Origin: Heterobilharzia americana | Taxonomy: Eukaryota > Platyhelminthes > Trematoda > Strigeidida > Schistosomatidae | Reading direction: 5' to 3' | Length of the DNA stretch: 64,000 nucleotides | Assembly (NCBI GenBank): GCA_944470555.2 | Contig: OX104134.1 | Location: 56,411,890-56,475,889, forward strand | Shown: piece by piece, positions 37,086 through 50,659 of the stretch | How positions within the stretch are numbered: the stretch's first letter is position 1 | Layout of the letters: every line of letters starts with the position of its first letter | The notes under the pieces: generated by a model | Databases searched by the model: none | The model's input: the letters and a program-made list of their open reading frames with translations, nothing else | Told to the model about the DNA's origin: nothing | Made by a program: the position numbers and the translations under genes

Positions 37086-37539
37086 AAGGAGTGTTGTTTG
37101 TTTGTTTTAACTCCTGTCTTATTTCTGTGACTAGCATACAAGTCTGGTTCCCGTGAGACCCCTGGTTTCCGACCGACAGTGCCATAATGCACAACCACGT
37201 GCGTGGTTTGAATAACGTCGTGACTTGTTCATCTCCATTCAAGGGGCAATATTGCGGTGGTTATTATCAAAAAACAGCTGTCAACCATATTCTAACAGTG
37301 AACGCTATTCGGTAAATCAACTGGTTGTGAGAATGGCTACTTACAACGACGTAACTACTTTCTCAACTCGGAAATACTTCCTTTTGGTGATGTATAGTCG
37401 CCCGGATCGTCCAAATGCTACGGCCTCGGGCTCTCTCTGGGATCATTCACCGAGAAATATCTTTCCTCGTCTTTATAAGCGCACTTGGGGTATTCGGTTA
37501 AAGTTGAGGCTGAAGTGAGAAAAGCCGAGCATCAAGTTC

Positions 37540-40500
37540 CTGTTGGCAAGCTATTTACGTAACGTTTTCTTCTCCTTGTCCCTTATATTATTCACACATT
37601 TGCACCACTCAACTATATTGGTGCAAACAACCAAATCAAAAGCCGTAAATCCTATGGATAGGTTGGCGAACAAACAGAAACTAGTCCATGCAGAAAACAC
37701 AAGCTTGACAATGCCAACACCACCCAGTATCCCGATATCACCGTCACAACATACACAGCATTTGCTAGAACTTAGAAACTCATGTAGGCACAATGATAGT
37801 GATACATGTTCAAGCATCCCGTTGATAAAAAGTAAGACGGGGAACACTTATGTGTCGATGACCGAGTATACCGCACTCACTACGCCTGATCTCAACTCAC
37901 AGAAAGCGAACCATTCAGTCGTCAACGGCGCGTAAACCTCTGACGACTGAGCTATTCGCAATGAATTAGTATCAGAGGCTCACGAAGCCGTTACGTGCGA
38001 AGTTTGTCCAAAGTGGGTGCTCTGCAACTGTGCTAGCTGTATACCAGGTCAGTACTGTGGCTTCTGGAGGAAGCAAGCATGTAAGTTAATGTAGCATGTG
38101 TATAGAATGTCGGAAATTTCATTGCGACCACCACCAGCAAACTGAGAAACCTGGTACAGCTCAAGATATTACAAAGCCTGAGCTTCCAATGTCCGCCGAT
38201 AGGAACCGAGGAGGCTCCACAAGCGCAGGAGGATGTCACACTTGGACATAGGGAAACACAAGTTCCCGCTCCAGAAGAGGTACCAGGAAAGTGTTCGTTT
38301 GTGTCGATGCAGACCGGATGATTCAATGGAACTCGACAACCTGAAGAAACGGGTTGTCGAGAACACTGGTGCAAGTGAAAACAGGGAAGGGGAGACTAAA
38401 AGCATGGGCTACCAGTAAGGCGGAGAGAAAGCCATCACCTGGTGATCTGCGAAGAGCCGCAACCATGGTGGATGGAACACACGAACTGGCGGATGGATCC
38501 ACGAAATAAGATCATTACCCCCATGGGACTCCAGAGCATCTCCCCACCAAGGTTGCTGACTGTACTCTCTGATCCCAAAGCATCACTCAAAGTAGCGTTT
38601 ACGGCATGGCACCGTGCAAAAGATCAAATGGGAGACACTATACGGTGCTGCAAAAGTAAACTGAGATCTGTTGGGCTGGAAGATAAAGACGACCTCCAAA
38701 AACCATACGGACAGTGCTAGTTACAAGAGAACCATCTGGTGAATTGACGCCTGTGGAACCAATGATGAATGCTGACTCCACATCAACACCAGGATGCTAG
38801 GAAGGACCGAAAACGGAGATCTGTTAGTCCATTTGTGATTGCCAGTAAGAATCCAAAGCAACGCCACTCCAACACCCCAAGAAAGTTTCCGTATCACACG
38901 GAGCCCAGAACGAGGCTTCCTGAAATGCTTCTATGGTTTCGGAAGTAAAATACTGGGGCTGAGAGCAACATGTTTTAATCTGAATTAGGTGTGACTTTCA
39001 CTAGGGAGATATGTCCCTCATCAGAGATCATTGATGAAGAAATCTTTGCCAAACATAACCTTGTTCCGAAAAGACAGCCAGTTCAAGGAAGGCGGAGGGG
39101 TGGCCATGGACACCGGTACCTGCCTAAAAGTCAAGCAGGCGACCGATGATATATTTAGCCAGTTATCATACTCCTTATCGCGCTATTTCAACATGAACCA
39201 AACTAAGCACATATTAGGAGTGATATATAGGCCTACTCTATGGACAGCAGAGTATAAGTTGCAACTGCTCCCCACGATTTCAACATGCACCTCTGCAACC
39301 TGCTGCCGCGTTGCCCTCGCAGGAAACTCCAACGCTAGGGCACTCAATTCGGGATGTAAGGTGATATTTGGACATAAACCTTACGGACATAGAAGGGGAA
39401 ACAGATTTTCGGCGGCAGGATTAATAAAGAAAGTTGGGGAAAACATAAGATGGAGACCAGATGGAACGGATGGCCACCTGACTACGTTCTATCAGGCAGT
39501 GATCACTTGTTGGGCGGTGTATGCGTCCAACTCACCTTTAAGCGAAAACGATCACGCTCTGGTGAGCCTTCCCATCGTAACAGAGGAGGAACTACCGACA
39601 GTTGAGCCGGAAGCGTTCTGTTGTTACCGAAAGGCAGACTGCCATCTCATGAACAATAACTTCTTGAAGGCCGCATGGCCACAAGAACTGATAGACGGAC
39701 ACTAAATACATATTTAAGATATTACCTAGAGCACGATCGGAGTGGGTCTTGCGAGATTAACCACACCACTACCTCTCAAACTGCCCTGGGTGGCTCGTGA
39801 GACTCAAAGGCGAATGCCGAGGAAGAAGGAGGCATCGCATCGGTGGCACACATCACACAAGGAATCAGACTTTCTTCGCCACAAGAGACCACGCAACTTA
39901 TTTTGTGTGAGTGTTCGTAATGACAGTTGCATGTATGAGAGTAACCTGGCCAAGCAGATAAGCTTTAATCACAAAAGCCCATTTCGGTTAATGCCAAAAA
40001 CAGAAACCAGTGGACAAAGGCCCAAACCTGATCACCGGACCGTCTGAGGAACCTTTGAACAATAATATGATGGCAGAAGTGCTTAGCAGCCGATCTGACA
40101 AGCTACTCAACCCAGTGAAGCACCCACTACCATCATCATCCAGTAAGGTAAGAAAGTTCCAGGACTGCGACACAAAGCAGATGAACGTAAAGATTTCGAC
40201 AAGCTGCGTTTGAGAAACTTTCAACACTAATAATAGGGAAACTTGAAGGTTAGGGTGACATGAGACCAGTGGTCCTGAGTAGTTGTGCAGAGGTGCTAGA
40301 CATTCCCATTTGCAACTTGCTCACACACTCTTTGGAAGCAAGTCAACTCCCTAAAGAATTGAAGCGTGCTAGACTTTTAAAAATCTACAGGGAATAAGAA
40401 TGTAAGAACCCGTGCAACTACAGATCAATAGCGGTGCTCCCCATACTATCCAAGTTGCTGGAAAGCCTGGTTGAGGATGTTGTTTGGGATTACCTAAACG

Positions 40501-41720
40501 GAAACAACACCGTTCATTCGACCCAACACAACTTAAGAACCAGACGATCATGTGCCACAAACTTGATGACTGCTTGGGGTGGCTAAACCAGTAGACAGGA
40601 CAACAAGCGACCAGCCCAAGTTATATTTCTGAACTTGACCAAAGCTTCCGATAGCGTCCCACACTGCACCATGCTAGCTAAACTTGCAAAAGTGGGTGCC
40701 ACTGGACCACTCATGCCACAGTTTACAGCATACCTAGAAGACAGAATTCTGTATCGAAGTAAACAGAATTCGATCGGCCCGGGGAAGTACGAGAACAGGA
40801 GTGTTATAGCGAGACATCTTTGAGCCACCCCTATCGTTACTAGTCATCGATGACCTCCCTACTACAACCTTCTCGTCCGTCCACTTACTCGCTGTGACAT
40901 CAAAATGTGGAGGACGATGAATGCGGAAATTGACCTTAGGATACCTCAAGATGATCTGTTGCATTTGGAGTCCTGGCCAGCTGACAGAGGCTTAAGCTTC
41001 ATTCTGGAGAAGTGCGAGGTGATGTGTCTTCGCGCAAAAAGCGACAAGAACCAGCTACGCCCTCCCCAAGTGCGTGACCAACGAGGTATCCGCACAGGAG
41101 GACATAGGAGCAACTTTCTCTAACATAAAAGACATTGGGACCCACTATAAGGGTTGGCAGCAAGGGCGAACACCATCCCGCACTTTTCAAGAAGACAGGT
41201 TAAGACTTTAATCGTGGAATTATTCTCCAGGGCATTTATAACCGCATCTAAAGGTGTTAAGTACGATAGCCCCCCCTACTAAAGAGAGACATGAAGACTC
41301 TTAAGAAGTTACAGAGAGGGCCGACAAGGTTGGTGGTCACACCGACAGGCAAGGCACATGCACAACGCCTCGGGCAACTCACCTTGTTCACACTAAGCTA
41401 TCGAGAGAAAAGGAGTGACCTGACGACAACCTACAAGATCATTCACTACGTAGACACGAAATCGACTAAGATTATCGGCCCCAAACTGAAAGGCTCTCGA
41501 GAGTCCCACCTGCACTCCACGCTATAGGGCAGGGACGGCATTGAGATCAAGCTTACGGTACGCTCCGTCAAACGAAGTAGCCACAGTTACATCAGCTCAC
41601 TCCTTCGGACGACTACCGGATAAGTAAGTGAGCGCAAACGGCTCCCCACGATCATTCATCGGCGGCAGGTGAAGTAATGCTCGTCCGTCCCCGTATTCCC
41701 CCTAGTATCGCCTGGTATCT
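37540..41720 (+). mobile_element. CR1-like non-LTR retrotransposon, near full length but inactivated
   Basis: In order: a Ser/Thr-rich ORF (37543-37935); a Cys-rich finger-like stretch (CEVCPKWVLCNC, about 38000); an APE-type endonuclease (39031-39705, with LGVIYRPTLW and SENDHALVSLP, the SDH-type motif changed to NDH); then RT pieces (PCNYRSIAVLPILSKLLE, TKASDSVPH, and LLHLESWPADRGLSFILEKC at about 40950); and a tail LKKLQRGPTRLV at about 41300. Stops and frameshifts interrupt the RT, and the YxDD box is not recognisable. More GC-rich than its surroundings, as young insertions here tend to be. Confidence 0.82.
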
Positions 41721-41966
41721 GCACTAAAACGCATCCGTTTTCCGTATTGGTACCAGAACCACTTATTTTTCTATGAGTACTTTTCACTTCTCTTTTTCTC
41801 TCTCCTCACTCATCCTCTTCCTGGCACCTTTTTGTTAACTCTTAATACTTACAGGTGCTCGCGTAGACGGGAACTGTAGAAGGTTAATTGATCCTATCAG
41901 CAGCTGCCTGGCCCTCAAGCAAACCAGGCTACAAGTTGCAAGAAAATACCTTTAAATAGATAATCT

Positions 41967-43900
41967 CTACCTCCAAAGCAATAAGTAAGAAAAATGCAGA
42001 GTATACCCGAACAAAAAGAACGGAGCCTCAAGACCTAGAGGCGAGATTTCAGAAACTATAGGTTTCCTGTGCTCTAGCTTTTGATGTTGGATGTGTTGGG
42101 TTGGTCCACTTAATAAATAGGCTGTTACTTGAGCGCCTCTCCTCTTTCGGTTGCCTAAAGTGTACACGTTGACATTCCAAAGCGTCGTGCATATGTGTCG
42201 GCTGTTAGTCTGACGGCTGGCATTGTTGTCCTCCATGCCTACTCGATAGTGTTTGCGTCTGTCTTTATTAGAAGAGTTACCATCGTGTTGAACACTTCGA
42301 ACAGTGGTCCGTCACAAGTTCTAAGTACCACGAGGAATAAGTCTGGGGTTGGGGGTCGTGACTGTCTTCTAATATACCTAAGATAGTGCTCGCCTTTGCC
42401 TGCACTCCCCAGTGGTTGGCACTAGTATCTAGCGTGTCAGATAACTTTAGCTGGAGTTTGAGCTTGTTTTTGTCTCTTCTGGAGTGTTAAGACACACCGC
42501 TTTGTACCTCCCAGGGGTAAGGCTGAAACCGTTCTCAGCTGAAGGAGACTTCAACTCAAGTAGATCTTATTAGAGTATCCTGTGATCCCCTTCACTACTC
42601 ATCGTTCTCCATATTCTGAGGTCTTCGACAAATAGAAGCTCGCGAGAAGAGCGAGAAAATCGTTCATTAATGGTAGAAGTAGGAGTGACTCGAAAAAGCC
42701 ATCTTGAGACACTCCTATTCCTGGGCTCCTCGAAGGTAACTCAGTTGACGTAGAGCAGAATTCTCGGCCCACTAAGCACGTCTTAACCTTTGATAAGGGT
42801 GATTATCTGATGTCTGCTTCTTCAAGTTCAGCGGTTGTAGAGTGGTAGTGGCTAAATTGAAGAAGATAACCTGAACTGGTTGCTGGGTTTTGATCCTTTT
42901 CAGCGGTCATACCAAGTGGTCAGCAAGTTTGTGGCCAATGACCGCTCGATTCTGAGGCCGTGTTATGTGGGATGAATGACGTCGCATCCGTCTATGTGGG
43001 TCCAGACAACATCTGACACCAAGCTTCTTGGTACGTTGAATAGTATGGGTATTAACACTGTTGGTTTGAATTGTGCTAGTCTTTTATTCTCTTTCCCTGG
43101 GGAGTTGTCAAGGGACAGTTGATTCCATTCTTTGGGAAGTTGACTTCTCTCTAGAGAATGCATAAATAGACTACATACGGCACACTTAGCATTTCGGCCC
43201 AGCTTCCTAGGACCACGGGCCTTATGTCACTACGGCGTGGAGATTTTCCGGTTCTGAGTGGGGATAGTTTTGCGAACGCTTGGTTCGACAAAGCTACTGT
43301 GTATCTTAGTCTCCCATCACCGTGCTAGAAGTCCGCTGCATAACGGGACGCAGGTGATGGGCATAGTACTGCTTGGAGTTGATCCCACACTGCTATTCAC
43401 GGCTTCTCCGTTTGGTCCCGTGATAATGTGAAGTCCTTCATTCCTCGATTCTGTTCATGAGAAAGTCCATTACAGGTCATCTGGGATGCAAACTTACTGT
43501 CTTGACAGGTTACTACGACATTTGAACCTGTCATTGCTGACGCTTATCTTCATAGGCTGCACAACTTCTTGTTATTAAGGGAGTCCGATTCCTTATGCGA
43601 CGTTCGCCGACTGTGAACCGCCCTATTTTTCTCTTGTGTTTATGTCAGGTTCATACGAGTCACTCTCGAGCGTTCAATTTTTCCGATAATGCCTAGACAA
43701 TACCATTGATATGAATCCAGTGTTCATCTACTGATAGAGAGCATTATTATTGTGCTCACGGTGCCTTCAGGAGTTCGTTCTTCATGAGTTGTCGATTGAC
43801 ATTCCGGTGATTGCGGGATGCCTCGGATTCAACTTCTGGTAGATTCTCTGTGGTTATCAAAGAGAATCTCAGCAACGCGTGCGCAATTTTGCTCAGGCGT
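41967..43900 (-). mobile_element. Second CR1-like copy, inverted and heavily degraded
   Basis: Minus-strand pieces parallel the neighbouring plus copy: GPVVLGSWAEMLSV, RSQLPKEWNQ, PTVLIPILFNVPRSLVSDVV and HGLRIERSLATNLLTTW, compared with SQLPKELKRARLL, LPILSKLLESLVEDVVWDYL and LRTRRSCATNLM. Distal part ends near 41967. The two copies meet tail to tail near 41.7-42.0 kb. Confidence 0.68.
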
Positions 43901-44439
43901 GGGTTGGACACAGACAAATAAATAATAAACATAAATATTTTAATGTCATATTAGTAATGAGAGACGCCAGTTTACGGGCATCATCACATTGATATATGTT
44001 GGAAAATGTACAAGATTTTACGGAACCAGAACGGCAGTGAAGGGAGCTTATTAAGTTCGACTAAAAACATCAGAAGATAACAGAAGTTATGAAGTGAACA
44101 GGAAAATGCCACTTTTGATCATACATAGAGCGTTTAAGTTCAGGTCGTTTTCAGTCACACTTCCTTTTTTCACCAATAGTGGCACCAAGGTCGTGCGAAA
44201 TTCCAGTTTTCTGTTACAAGCAGTCGACGTGTTTCATTAGTCTTTCCAATGCTCCGTCACGTACATAAGCGTCTATTTTACCATTAATTCTTATGCTTAT
44301 AGCTTCGGAGATCAAAAGAACCCACACTGACTGTTTCAAGAATCTGCAAATTTTGACATAGTCAAGCTATCTAAGTGAGTACCACCTACCAAGAGATCAT
44401 TGTCTGTTGGGACACAGTCAAGTCATGATCCTTTTCTAT

Positions 44440-46620
44440 TTGGTACTTTGCCCAAATTTCTTTATTAGTCTTGCGCCACAAAAGCATTTCAGAGTGGAAG
44501 GGAACTAGCAAAACCGTGTTGGGAAGGAAGAGGAAACAAGATAAGACAAGGAATGGATCTCCACGGACACATGGAAGCTGATAGAGGGAGAGGAAGATGG
44601 TGAAGCAGAAGATGAACCACTGCAGTGTAGTGCAGGGATGAACAAAGAAAACAGGAACTGAACACAACCTATAAAACACTACATTGGACAAAGTGAAGAA
44701 AAGTGCGCGCAAAGACAAAAGACACTTCTACAACACACCGACAAGTGAAACAGAACAGGCTGCTCATAGGAGAGACACAGACCTGACAACACTATATCAA
44801 ATAACCAGGCTACTATCTGGGAAGAGATCAACTCAGATGAAACCAATGAGAGATAGTGAAGGAAACTTAGTTACCAAAGAGGAGAAACAAAGGAAACGAT
44901 GGGCTGACCACTTCAAAAAACTCTTGAATCGACCACCAACACAATCTACAACTCATCCAGGAACACCACCAGCAACCCAGGCACAGAACTATCAGTGAAC
45001 ACAAGACCTCTGACAAAAGTGGAAGTCCTGAATGCCATAAAGTCTCCGAGATGCGGGGAAGCAGTAGGACCAGATGAAATTCCTTCGGAAGCATTGAAAA
45101 CAGATGCAAAGACAACAGCGGACATGCTCACACCACTACTGCAGAAGTTTTGGAAGGAAAGAAAGGTACCTTCAGACTAGAAGAAGGGCTACCTTGTCAA
45201 ACTTCCAAAGAAGGGCGACCAAAGTCTTTGCAAGAACAGGAGCGGAATCATGCTCCTGTCCCTGTGCACACCAAGCAAAATATTAAGACCCATCATCCTG
45301 GGGAGATTAAAAGGTGCTCTGGTCTCAAAACTATGACCGGAACAGGCTGACTGGCTTAGGGAAGAACAAATCATGTGCAGATCAAATTGCAACGTTACGC
45401 TACACATCATCATAGAACAGAGAGTAGAATGGCAGTCAACCCCTCTAACTCAACTTCATCGATTTTGAAAAGGCTTTCGACAGTGTCGACCGAGAAATAA
45501 TTTGGAAACTGCTTCAACACTACGGAGTACCACAAACCTTTACCAACCTCATTCAACAGTTATATGAAGACGCCACATGCCAAGTGATCCACAACGGAAA
45601 GCTCAGCGACGCCTTTGAAGTGAAGACAGGAGTAAGAAAAGACAACGTTTCCGCCTAATATCAGCGCTGATCTTCCCAATTGTGGTCGACTGGATCATGC
45701 AACAAACTGTGAGAAGCGAGAAGATAGGCATATGCTGGCTGGAACCATGAATAGACCCTAGAAGATTCGGGTTTCCCCGATGATGGTTTATGTCTAATGT
45801 CTTGTCGCACAAACTCAAAGATCTACAGGCGAAAACTAGCAAGTTAGCAGAAGAGGCGGGCAGTGAAGATAGGACCTCAGGTGAATGTGGAGAAGGCAGA
45901 GGTGATGAAGATACCCAATCGACAACATCAACAACAAGCACCAATCACTATGAAGGGGAGAAACCTAAAGGAAGTAGTCGCTTTCACCTACCTAGGCAAG
46001 GCAGCATCGTTTCAACTACGGGTGGCGGCACGGATGAAGATGTCAAAGCCAGGATAGGAAAAGCAAGACAGGTCTTCACCAACTTGAAGTCAGTGTGGGG
46101 ATCTGCTGCAGTGCAGTGCACTCAGCATAAAGTGTGAACAAGATTCGGATTTTCAACACCAAAGTCAAGTCAGTGCTTCTATGTGATGGTTCAGAGAATT
46201 GGCGCGTCACGCAAAGCATTTCCACCAAACTCCAGAAATACATCGACAGCTGCCGCCTATGCTCACTCGATACTAAAGATCAGATGAATGGCCAGAAAGA
46301 ATAAGCAACAAGGAACTCTGGGAACGAACCAACCAAGAACCTATCACTCGACAAATATGCAGAAGGAAGTGGAAATGGATTGGGCATACACTGAGAAGTC
46401 CGACTAGGGACATCAAGCGCCAGGTCCTCGAGTGGAATTCAAAGGGAAAACGACGAGTTGGGCGTCCGAGGTGAGGGTGACATGGAGGAGATTGTGTGAG
46501 GAAGAAACGAAAGCTTGTAGGCAGTTGTGGAGCCAGGTTCAAAGACTGCAGAGAACAGAGTGCAATGGAGACGTGCTACTGGAGCCTTATGTTCCACCAG
46601 GAACAATTATTTTTGATTAA
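44440..46620 (+). mobile_element. RTE (SR3/Perere-3-like) retrotransposon, degraded
   Basis: Plus-strand blocks in order: MKPMRDSEGNLVTKEEKQRK, RWADHFKKLLNRPP, ECHKVSEMRG.., a palm block INFIDFEKAFDSVDREIIW (frame-shifted), LLQHYGVPQTFTNLIQQLYE, IHNGKLSDAFEVKTGV, VVAFTYLGKAASF, VKARIGKARQVF, NLKSVWGSAAVQ and GHTLRSPTRDIKRQVLEWN-like with KGKRRVGRPR. Multiple stops; YADD not intact. This is the order of RTE ORF2 after its endonuclease. Confidence 0.85.
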
Positions 46621-47109
46621 ATATGTTACTGTAGTTTCCTGGAAAATAGAGAGGTCGGTGGTAAGTGAGGACTACTGTACGAAACTGTCATTTAATTAAG
46701 ACGATGGATGTAAAGACAGGCGCAGTTCCTGATTGAGTGAAGAGCTAAGATGGGCATAATCCCATTCACACCTTCCGGGCCTAGCTTTGGTGCTCTGTGC
46801 ATGTCGACGTTTAGTATGTTTGGAAGTGCCGCTTTGTCTTTAAGTCTCATCTCTCGTGTCCCGTCCCTTTAGGATTTCATGAGCGCTGATATCTGGATTC
46901 GTATCAACCAGCGGCCGGTTGACTGTAGTCAGCATAACCGGTCAGTCGAAATTCTGAGGATTTTATCTGTTATTGTTGGTAACGTAGAAGAAGCTTGGTA
47001 GGTTGCCTTACCGTGAGAATTCCTCGATTTCACGCCAGATGATTACATGAAGTTGTCGCTGAAACACATAATGACACCTCATATTGTTACAACCGCCACC
47101 AAATGATTT

Positions 47110-47560
47110 CAAATATATTTTAATATACATAGATCTACGGAGTGGTTAGCGGCTATACCTTGGCATAACATATCTGCTGAAACAGTAGCGAGTCTCCATC
47201 TAGAACTGCGGGAACAGGTGCATAGTTCGACGGCTCTCTGTTTCAGCAACTATTCAAACCTCTTGTAATCAAATGCATAAAGGAATACTGCATACCATCA
47301 TGTGGCTAATGAGATTGTTGAAAGGTTCCATCAACAACTAAAAGCTGCATTCATTGGTTGCGTTGAGGACGGATGTGAAGTGGAGCGACGAACTACAACT
47401 AGCTTTCTTTGGCATACATGCGTATCATTTAGGACATTGGCTGCTGTACCGCAGGTAGTTTGTGGACACACTTTAAGCTTGCCTAGAGAATATTTTAACC
47501 CAGCAACAGACGTCACATCTTGTCTGTTTCTAATGAGCCGTTATCGTCTTTAATCCTGCT
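47110..47560 (+). mobile_element. Ty3/Gypsy LTR-retrotransposon integrase remnant
   Basis: Plus strand: HISAETVAS (cf. ITAETVA), a broken middle, then AYHHVANEIVERFHQQLKAA and PQVVCGHTLSLPREYFNP, which match the C-terminal part of a Ty3/Gypsy integrase (YHPAANGMVERFHRQLK ... LVYGTTLRLPGEFF). The catalytic E region is the V-E-R stretch. No LTRs or reverse transcriptase were found next to it. Confidence 0.85.
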
Positions 47561-50138
47561 TGATTTGGAAAGAAGGAAAACTGCCTGAATAATCAGCGTA
47601 GTGAGCCACATGGATTTCGATACCATCTCCTATCAAGCCTTGGTGAGTGAGGTAGAAGTAGGGCTCGGTTACTAGTCGGGTCTAGTCACAAACTCGACAA
47701 ATCAATAGACGAGTAACATTGACGTCATTAGTTTGAACTTTCTCGCCTGTCGAATTTACTTGTAAGGTGGATAATCACCTTCGTCCATGCAACTTTCTGT
47801 TTTTAGCAGTTATAGCCTTGACATTTTAGAAACAGGTCTGCACAGATCGCTGAAAGGATTTGGGATTACTGAAGTGCTTTTATACATCCGGTGTATACGT
47901 TCTATCATATAAACGTAATGAGTTGTATGCCGACTAACTAAGCAGAGTTTATCATACTTTTCAGGTAACCTTTTGGACTTTATCTATTCATGGACTGGTT
48001 AATGATATGACAGGTGTGGAAGCCAAGTTAGCAATACCCATTTACTAGGATGGGAAATCTAACAAACCTGAAACGTTCCTCATGTCCCAAACAGAGGTTT
48101 TATTGGAGCAATAGTAACCTGTATATATCTTGAGCATACCTTAAGTATTAATCAGAAAAGAGAACATCTATACCAAATACAATGTTGTGGGATGAGTAGT
48201 AGTTCAATCTTCGTTAATGCATGATAACTCTCTACAGTAAGGCGTCTAAAATGCTATTTTGTATATTAAAGCCAAGGGAAACTGCCTTATAACTTTCTTT
48301 TGCTGTACACAACTGGAAAGATAACAAAACGCAAAATGTCCTAAAGGTACTGCTTTTTTAATATCTTTCTAGTAAGCACTTTTGTTTCATTCCTTTCGTA
48401 TTCTCATCATACTCCTGACTTTGCGTTTCAACTGAGTGAGTAACAACAAAACGTGAGTAATGAAAACAACCGATGTCCGGTTCAGAAGTCAGTCGGACTC
48501 ACAATATAAACTTCGTTAGATTACTTCCCAAGATCAACGATCTGATTAACTTGGTTAGATTAGACTAAATATCAGCTTACTGTAACTTAGATTTTTACCT
48601 GTCAACATAATGAGAAGTCATGTGGAGTAGTGACCCATGTCGGGACCAAACAGTAGTTATTTAAACGTGCTGGCATTCTTGATTGATTTCGTCGGAAAGT
48701 TCATAATAATACTGTCTTGTTACTACTAGTTTTATTTATGGATATAAAGTAGCCAGTTATTATCAAGAGATGTGTGAAGTCAGTTGAATCGGCAGTAAAG
48801 ACAAACACTGGAAACTATAATGTCGAATCATACCCCGAAAAAGTAAACGGAGCTTTAATCATTTACTTCAAGTGTATTGTATTTTGTGGTAGCTGAAGGT
48901 GTTAGGTTGAGTCGCATAAACTGTTTCGCAATTCCAAACAAAAGCTGAATGGCTGACGACACAAAAGAGACAATAATATATTATTGTTTTTACCTTTACA
49001 TCTGTCATAGTGATCAAGAATAAGCGTAGAAAATAGTCAGAAAGAATACAAAAGAAAACGATGCAAGACAACAAAAAGTAGTTGACTCAAATCATGCGCA
49101 CTGTTGTTCACATTTCATGTATTGTGCTTTTGTATGCACATATCACAATAATTATCTAAAACGTATGATATCAACATCATCGACAACAATAATGATGTTA
49201 AGAAAGTAGATCCAATGCACAGAAAAATAACACGTAACGATTTCCACCGTCGGCTTTTGCATAGTCATTCTCTATTATCTTCAGTTCCAGCCAACTAAGC
49301 TTCAGTCCGCCAAAAAACAATACCTGTTTCTCCTCTGTAACGAGAATGTGAATAAATACACAGAGCAAAACAGAAACAAGTGAATACCTGAATCCAAATT
49401 ATTCCCCAACAACAATAATAATAGCAATTCAATGAATGGCTGACATCCCGGCGACAACACAAGTACATTTAAAATCTCAGTGGATATTATAGGGAAAAAG
49501 GACATACAGAAGAGAGTCTTCAGATAAAGAATTTAAGATAGGCGAATGTCTATGTGTAAAAATCGCAAGAAACACTGTGATCATATTAGTTGATATCCAG
49601 AAAAGCAAATTATTTAGATGTTTGGAGAGACGGGATTTCCTCCGAAGGAACTGCGACAGAAGAACTCTGAAATGCATCCAAAAACAATTAGTTAAAAAGA
49701 ATGCATTATCGCAACTGAAGGTGGCTTGCAATACAAGTTTACGAGTGACTTTAAAGTCCACCCTATCAACTGCTGAGATAACCAATTAGGTTTCTATATT
49801 TCATCTGAAAATTTGAAATTTTATTCGTTATTTCAGAAGTTGCTAGGGTGGCATCTACAGTCACTCTGTTTACACTAAGGAACACAGAAAAAGGTGCGAA
49901 ACGCCATAGACGGTTCTTTAGAAATGCTCATACCTTCTTTTTCGAATACTGAGCCTTAATTAAGTTTCATCTGTAATATTTCCACAAACTCACACTTATT
50001 GGGTCGCGATTTTTAAAATCTTTTATAACCAGCCATAGGTAACCTAATATAACTTCATGTTCTCAATCAGTTACCGTTTTTTAATTGGTGATATGAACCT
50101 TTTGGATTTATTTTCGTGATAATTTATAAGCGCAGTGA
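47561..50138. other. Intergenic, nothing recognised
   Basis: AT-rich with overlapping short frames on both strands (for example 49477-49785 on - and 49577-49789 on +) that mirror one another. No family, RNA gene or clear repeat seen. Confidence 0.5.
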
Positions 50139-50624
50139 CCGAGTTTGGTCGCACTAAACTACAATAGTAGGCATATTAAAGAACTAATTATTGGGCAACG
50201 ACACACAGAACTCATAAAAAATAACCACCTTACGATAAGAGTCTTTTATGAAAAGATAATTCATGTTTTTAGTGTAATTATAAGAAGTTTATCTCAAAAA
50301 TCTGATGTATTTGCGCAATACATTTCGAACAATATGATCATACATCTACTTGTCAAGTCAATTTATGTTAAACCAAAGAGTGTGAGAACAAATACAACAA
50401 TCAAAACAATAAGAACTGAGATGAGAACAAAAAGGAAGGGTGACGTAGTTGATCCGAATCTTGGTAAGAAAACGAAGTCTACCGAGGTAGGTGTATGGTG
50501 TAAGAACAAACTGTTCTGTACACCTGAAGGTGGTTTTAATTTGTGTGTGGCTATCGATCCGCAAATCTCACTATATGTTCCTGACTATCTCTATATAAAA
50601 CTTTCAAAGCTGTTTCAACATTAA
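50139..50624 (+). CDS. Unrecognised ORF, 162 codons
   Basis: The longest open frame outside recognised genes and elements, but it has no clear ATG start: it opens after TGA and the first usable codon is TTG at 50145, with internal ATGs later. The protein is basic in the middle (RTEMRTKRKGDVVDPNLGKK) and ends with a hydrophobic/Cys part. No family recognised. It sits just upstream of a long hairpin (50660-50841). It may be a remnant of a mobile element or a real small gene. Confidence 0.3.
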   Translation, partial: PSLVALNYNSRHIKELIIGQRHTELIKNNHLTIRVFYEKIIHVFSVIIRSLSQKSDVFAQYISNNMIIHLLVKSIYVKPKSVRTNTTIKTIRTEMRTKRKGDVVDPNLGKKTKSTEVGVWCKNKLFCTPEGGFNLCVAIDPQISLYVPDYLYIKLSKLFQH

Positions 50625-50659
50625 TTTTGTAATATGTTTCTATAATATGTTTAGCTATA

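Noticed and set aside
49477..49789. Frames of 102 (-) and 70 (+) codons covering the same bases
   Set aside because: Each mirrors the other; no splice signals, similarity or start context to choose either.
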